6,520 bases of DNA, from assembly GCA_049694275.1 (NCBI GenBank), contig JBAVQS010000092.1, positions 1-6,520 of the forward strand, in the 5' to 3' direction. This document shows positions 5,480 to 6,520 of this stretch, one piece after another (the stretch's first letter is position 1; every line of letters starts with the position of its first letter). The notes beneath the pieces are model-generated. The model worked only from the letters and a program-made list of their open reading frames with translations. It had not been told where the DNA came from and searched no databases. This DNA is from JBAVQS01 sp049694275. Its GTDB lineage: Bacteria; Chloroflexota; Anaerolineae; UBA4142; SHND01. The position numbers and the translations under genes are program-made.

Positions 5480-6007
5480 ATGATGACAGATCAATCGAAT
5501 TTAAAAATTACGGGGCGTTCCGTTTCGCGTCGCGCGTTCATCAAACGACTGGGCGCGGGATTGTTCGCGGCGGCCTTTGTAGCGTTCGACGGTCACAGCG
5601 CGCTGGCCCAGGCAGCCCCGGCGGTTGCGATGGGCACGGGCCAGGGGGTGATGGTCGGCGAGAGTCCGGCGGCGGCCGCGACGGCGCTCTGGTCCAAGGC
5701 GACGTTTGCCGCGCGCGTCGGCCAATCGTTCACTGTCTTTCCCGGCGGCGCGGCCATGACGCTCAAGCTGGTCAACGTCGCGGATGGGACTGCCAGAATC
5801 TATCACAATCCGCAGAGCATCCAGCCCGCCTCGCCCGATGCCTGCTTTGAGCTTGTGTTCAGCGGCTCGCACACCCGCCTGCTCAAAGACAAGACCTATC
5901 TGTTCCAGCACCCGGCGCTCGGCAAATTCTCTCTCTATATCGGCCGCGGCGCGGCGAGCAACGACAGTCAGCACTATACGGCGGTCGTCAATTGCGTCCA
6001 CGCATAA
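5480..6007 (+). CDS. Tat-signal secreted protein, DUF6916-like
   Basis: This 175-residue protein starts with a twin-arginine signal: SRRAFIK (16-22), then a hydrophobic stretch LGAGLFAAAFVAF (24-36) and an Ala-Leu-Ala cleavage site (after residue 43). It should be folded in the cytoplasm and exported by Tat. The mature part has a low-complexity Ala-rich linker (about 44-72) and then a ~100-residue beta-rich domain. That domain contains FAARVGQSFTVF, MTLKLVNVAD, ACFELVFSG, TYLFQHPALGKFSLYIGR and YTAVVNCV. The pattern of FxxxxGxxF, a central F-x-L-x-F strand and HPALGxFxLyig resembles what I recall of DUF6916, a small domain often found behind Tat signals. Cys122 and Cys172 could form a disulfide. 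No cofactor-binding motif is seen, and the function is unknown. It follows GNAT by 23 nt and precedes the HEAGH protein by 16 nt. The Tat signal is firm; the DUF assignment is from memory. Confidence 0.8.
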   Translation: MMTDQSNLKITGRSVSRRAFIKRLGAGLFAAAFVAFDGHSALAQAAPAVAMGTGQGVMVGESPAAAATALWSKATFAARVGQSFTVFPGGAAMTLKLVNVADGTARIYHNPQSIQPASPDACFELVFSGSHTRLLKDKTYLFQHPALGKFSLYIGRGAASNDSQHYTAVVNCVHA

Positions 6008-6023
6008 GCAGAGGAATCGAGGG

Positions 6024-6520
6024 ATGGCAGAGCGCGATTTTCAAGACCCCATCACGGCGCGGATTGTCGATTTTCTGACGGGCATCGGGCTCGACGTCAG
6101 GCCGGGCGAAATTGCCGAGCCGACTTTTCTGCCGGGGATCATGATTTCTCACGGCGGTCTGCTTGTGGACGAGGCCAAGCTTACTTACCCTGGCGACCTG
6201 CTGCATGAGGCGGGACACCTCGCGCTCAAGGAACCGGGCCGCCGCCAGCGCGTGCACATCGACGTTGGACGGAACGCCGGCGAAGAGATGGGCGCCATTG
6301 CCTGGTCGTACGCGGCCCTGCTCCATCTCCAGCTTGATCCGGCGATTGTGTTTCATGCGGGCGGCTATCGCGGCGGGAGTAAGGCGCTGATCGAGAATTT
6401 CACCGGCGGACACTATATCGGCGTGCCGATGCTCGAATGGCTGGGCCTGGCCGCAGACAAAAAGAGCGCACTCGATCTGGGGGTCGCGCTGTACCCGCAC
6501 CTGCTCAAATGGCTGCGAGA
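6024..6520 (+). CDS. uncharacterised HEXXH-motif protein, 3' end beyond the window
   Basis: An open frame starts at ATG 6024, with AGAGGA (6010-6015) 8 nt upstream, and runs without a stop through 6520, giving at least 165 residues. The central feature is YPGDLLHEAGHLAL, with HEAGH at residues 61-65. This is the HEXXH zinc motif of metallopeptidases. GEEMGAIAWSYAALLH (86-101) follows and could supply the third metal ligand through Glu87 or Glu88. Further conserved-looking segments are FLPGIMI (35-41), GGLLVDEAKL (44-53), VFHAGGYRGGS (109-119) and GVPMLEWLGLA (133-143). There is no signal peptide or membrane segment. I recall this protein type as a hypothetical family in bacteria, without a known substrate. 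It may be a peptidase or may use the metal site otherwise. It lies 16 nt after the Tat-protein gene, probably in the same operon. Confidence 0.8.
   Translation, partial: MAERDFQDPITARIVDFLTGIGLDVRPGEIAEPTFLPGIMISHGGLLVDEAKLTYPGDLLHEAGHLALKEPGRRQRVHIDVGRNAGEEMGAIAWSYAALLHLQLDPAIVFHAGGYRGGSKALIENFTGGHYIGVPMLEWLGLAADKKSALDLGVALYPHLLKWLR

Noticed and set aside
5988..6500. 170-codon minus-strand open frame at the right end
   Set aside because: It is antisense to the HEAGH protein, whose plus-strand frame has a good Shine-Dalgarno, close operon spacing and a clear motif.

Overview
The window looks like ordinary chromosomal DNA of a free-living bacterium with G+C-rich coding regions. A Chloroflexota-like (Anaerolineae-type) lineage would fit the mix of genes and the 8-bp intergenic repeats. 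That placement is an impression from gene content; no marker gene here settles it. I see no phage, insertion sequence, CRISPR array, tRNA or rRNA.

Layout, left to right. A short upstream region with CGTCA repeats (75-97) precedes a YceI-family lipid-binding-type protein (158-760, +). A strong hairpin (801-831) separates it from a stand-alone LUD-domain (LutC/YkgG-type) protein (849-1502, +). A near-perfect intrinsic terminator (1504-1535), probably working in both directions, separates this from two minus-strand genes: an alpha/beta-hydrolase esterase of the enterochelin-esterase/esterase D type (1555-2601, -) and, upstream of it, a formate--tetrahydrofolate ligase of the long, eukaryote-like type (2741-4606, -). 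The gap between those two genes is filled by two facing arrays of an 8-bp repeat (2614-2733).

A 370-bp AT-richer divergent intergenic region (4607-4976, about 47% G+C by hand count) carries a near-consensus sigma-70 promoter on the plus strand. The promoter is followed by about 190 nt of potentially folded leader. Three closely spaced plus-strand genes follow and probably form one transcription unit: a GNAT acetyltransferase (4977-5456), a Tat-exported protein resembling DUF6916 (5480-6007), and a protein with an HEAGH zinc-site motif, cut by the window end (6024-6520).

The genes do not form an obvious single pathway. The ligase charges formate onto tetrahydrofolate for one-carbon metabolism. 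The LUD protein lacks the LutA/LutB partners that would make it a lactate-oxidation operon. The parts most worth a second look are non-coding (the inverted 8-bp arrays and the structured GNAT leader), followed by the eukaryote-like form of the ligase and the small exported/metal-site gene cluster. I do not see convincing evidence of a wholly new biological system.
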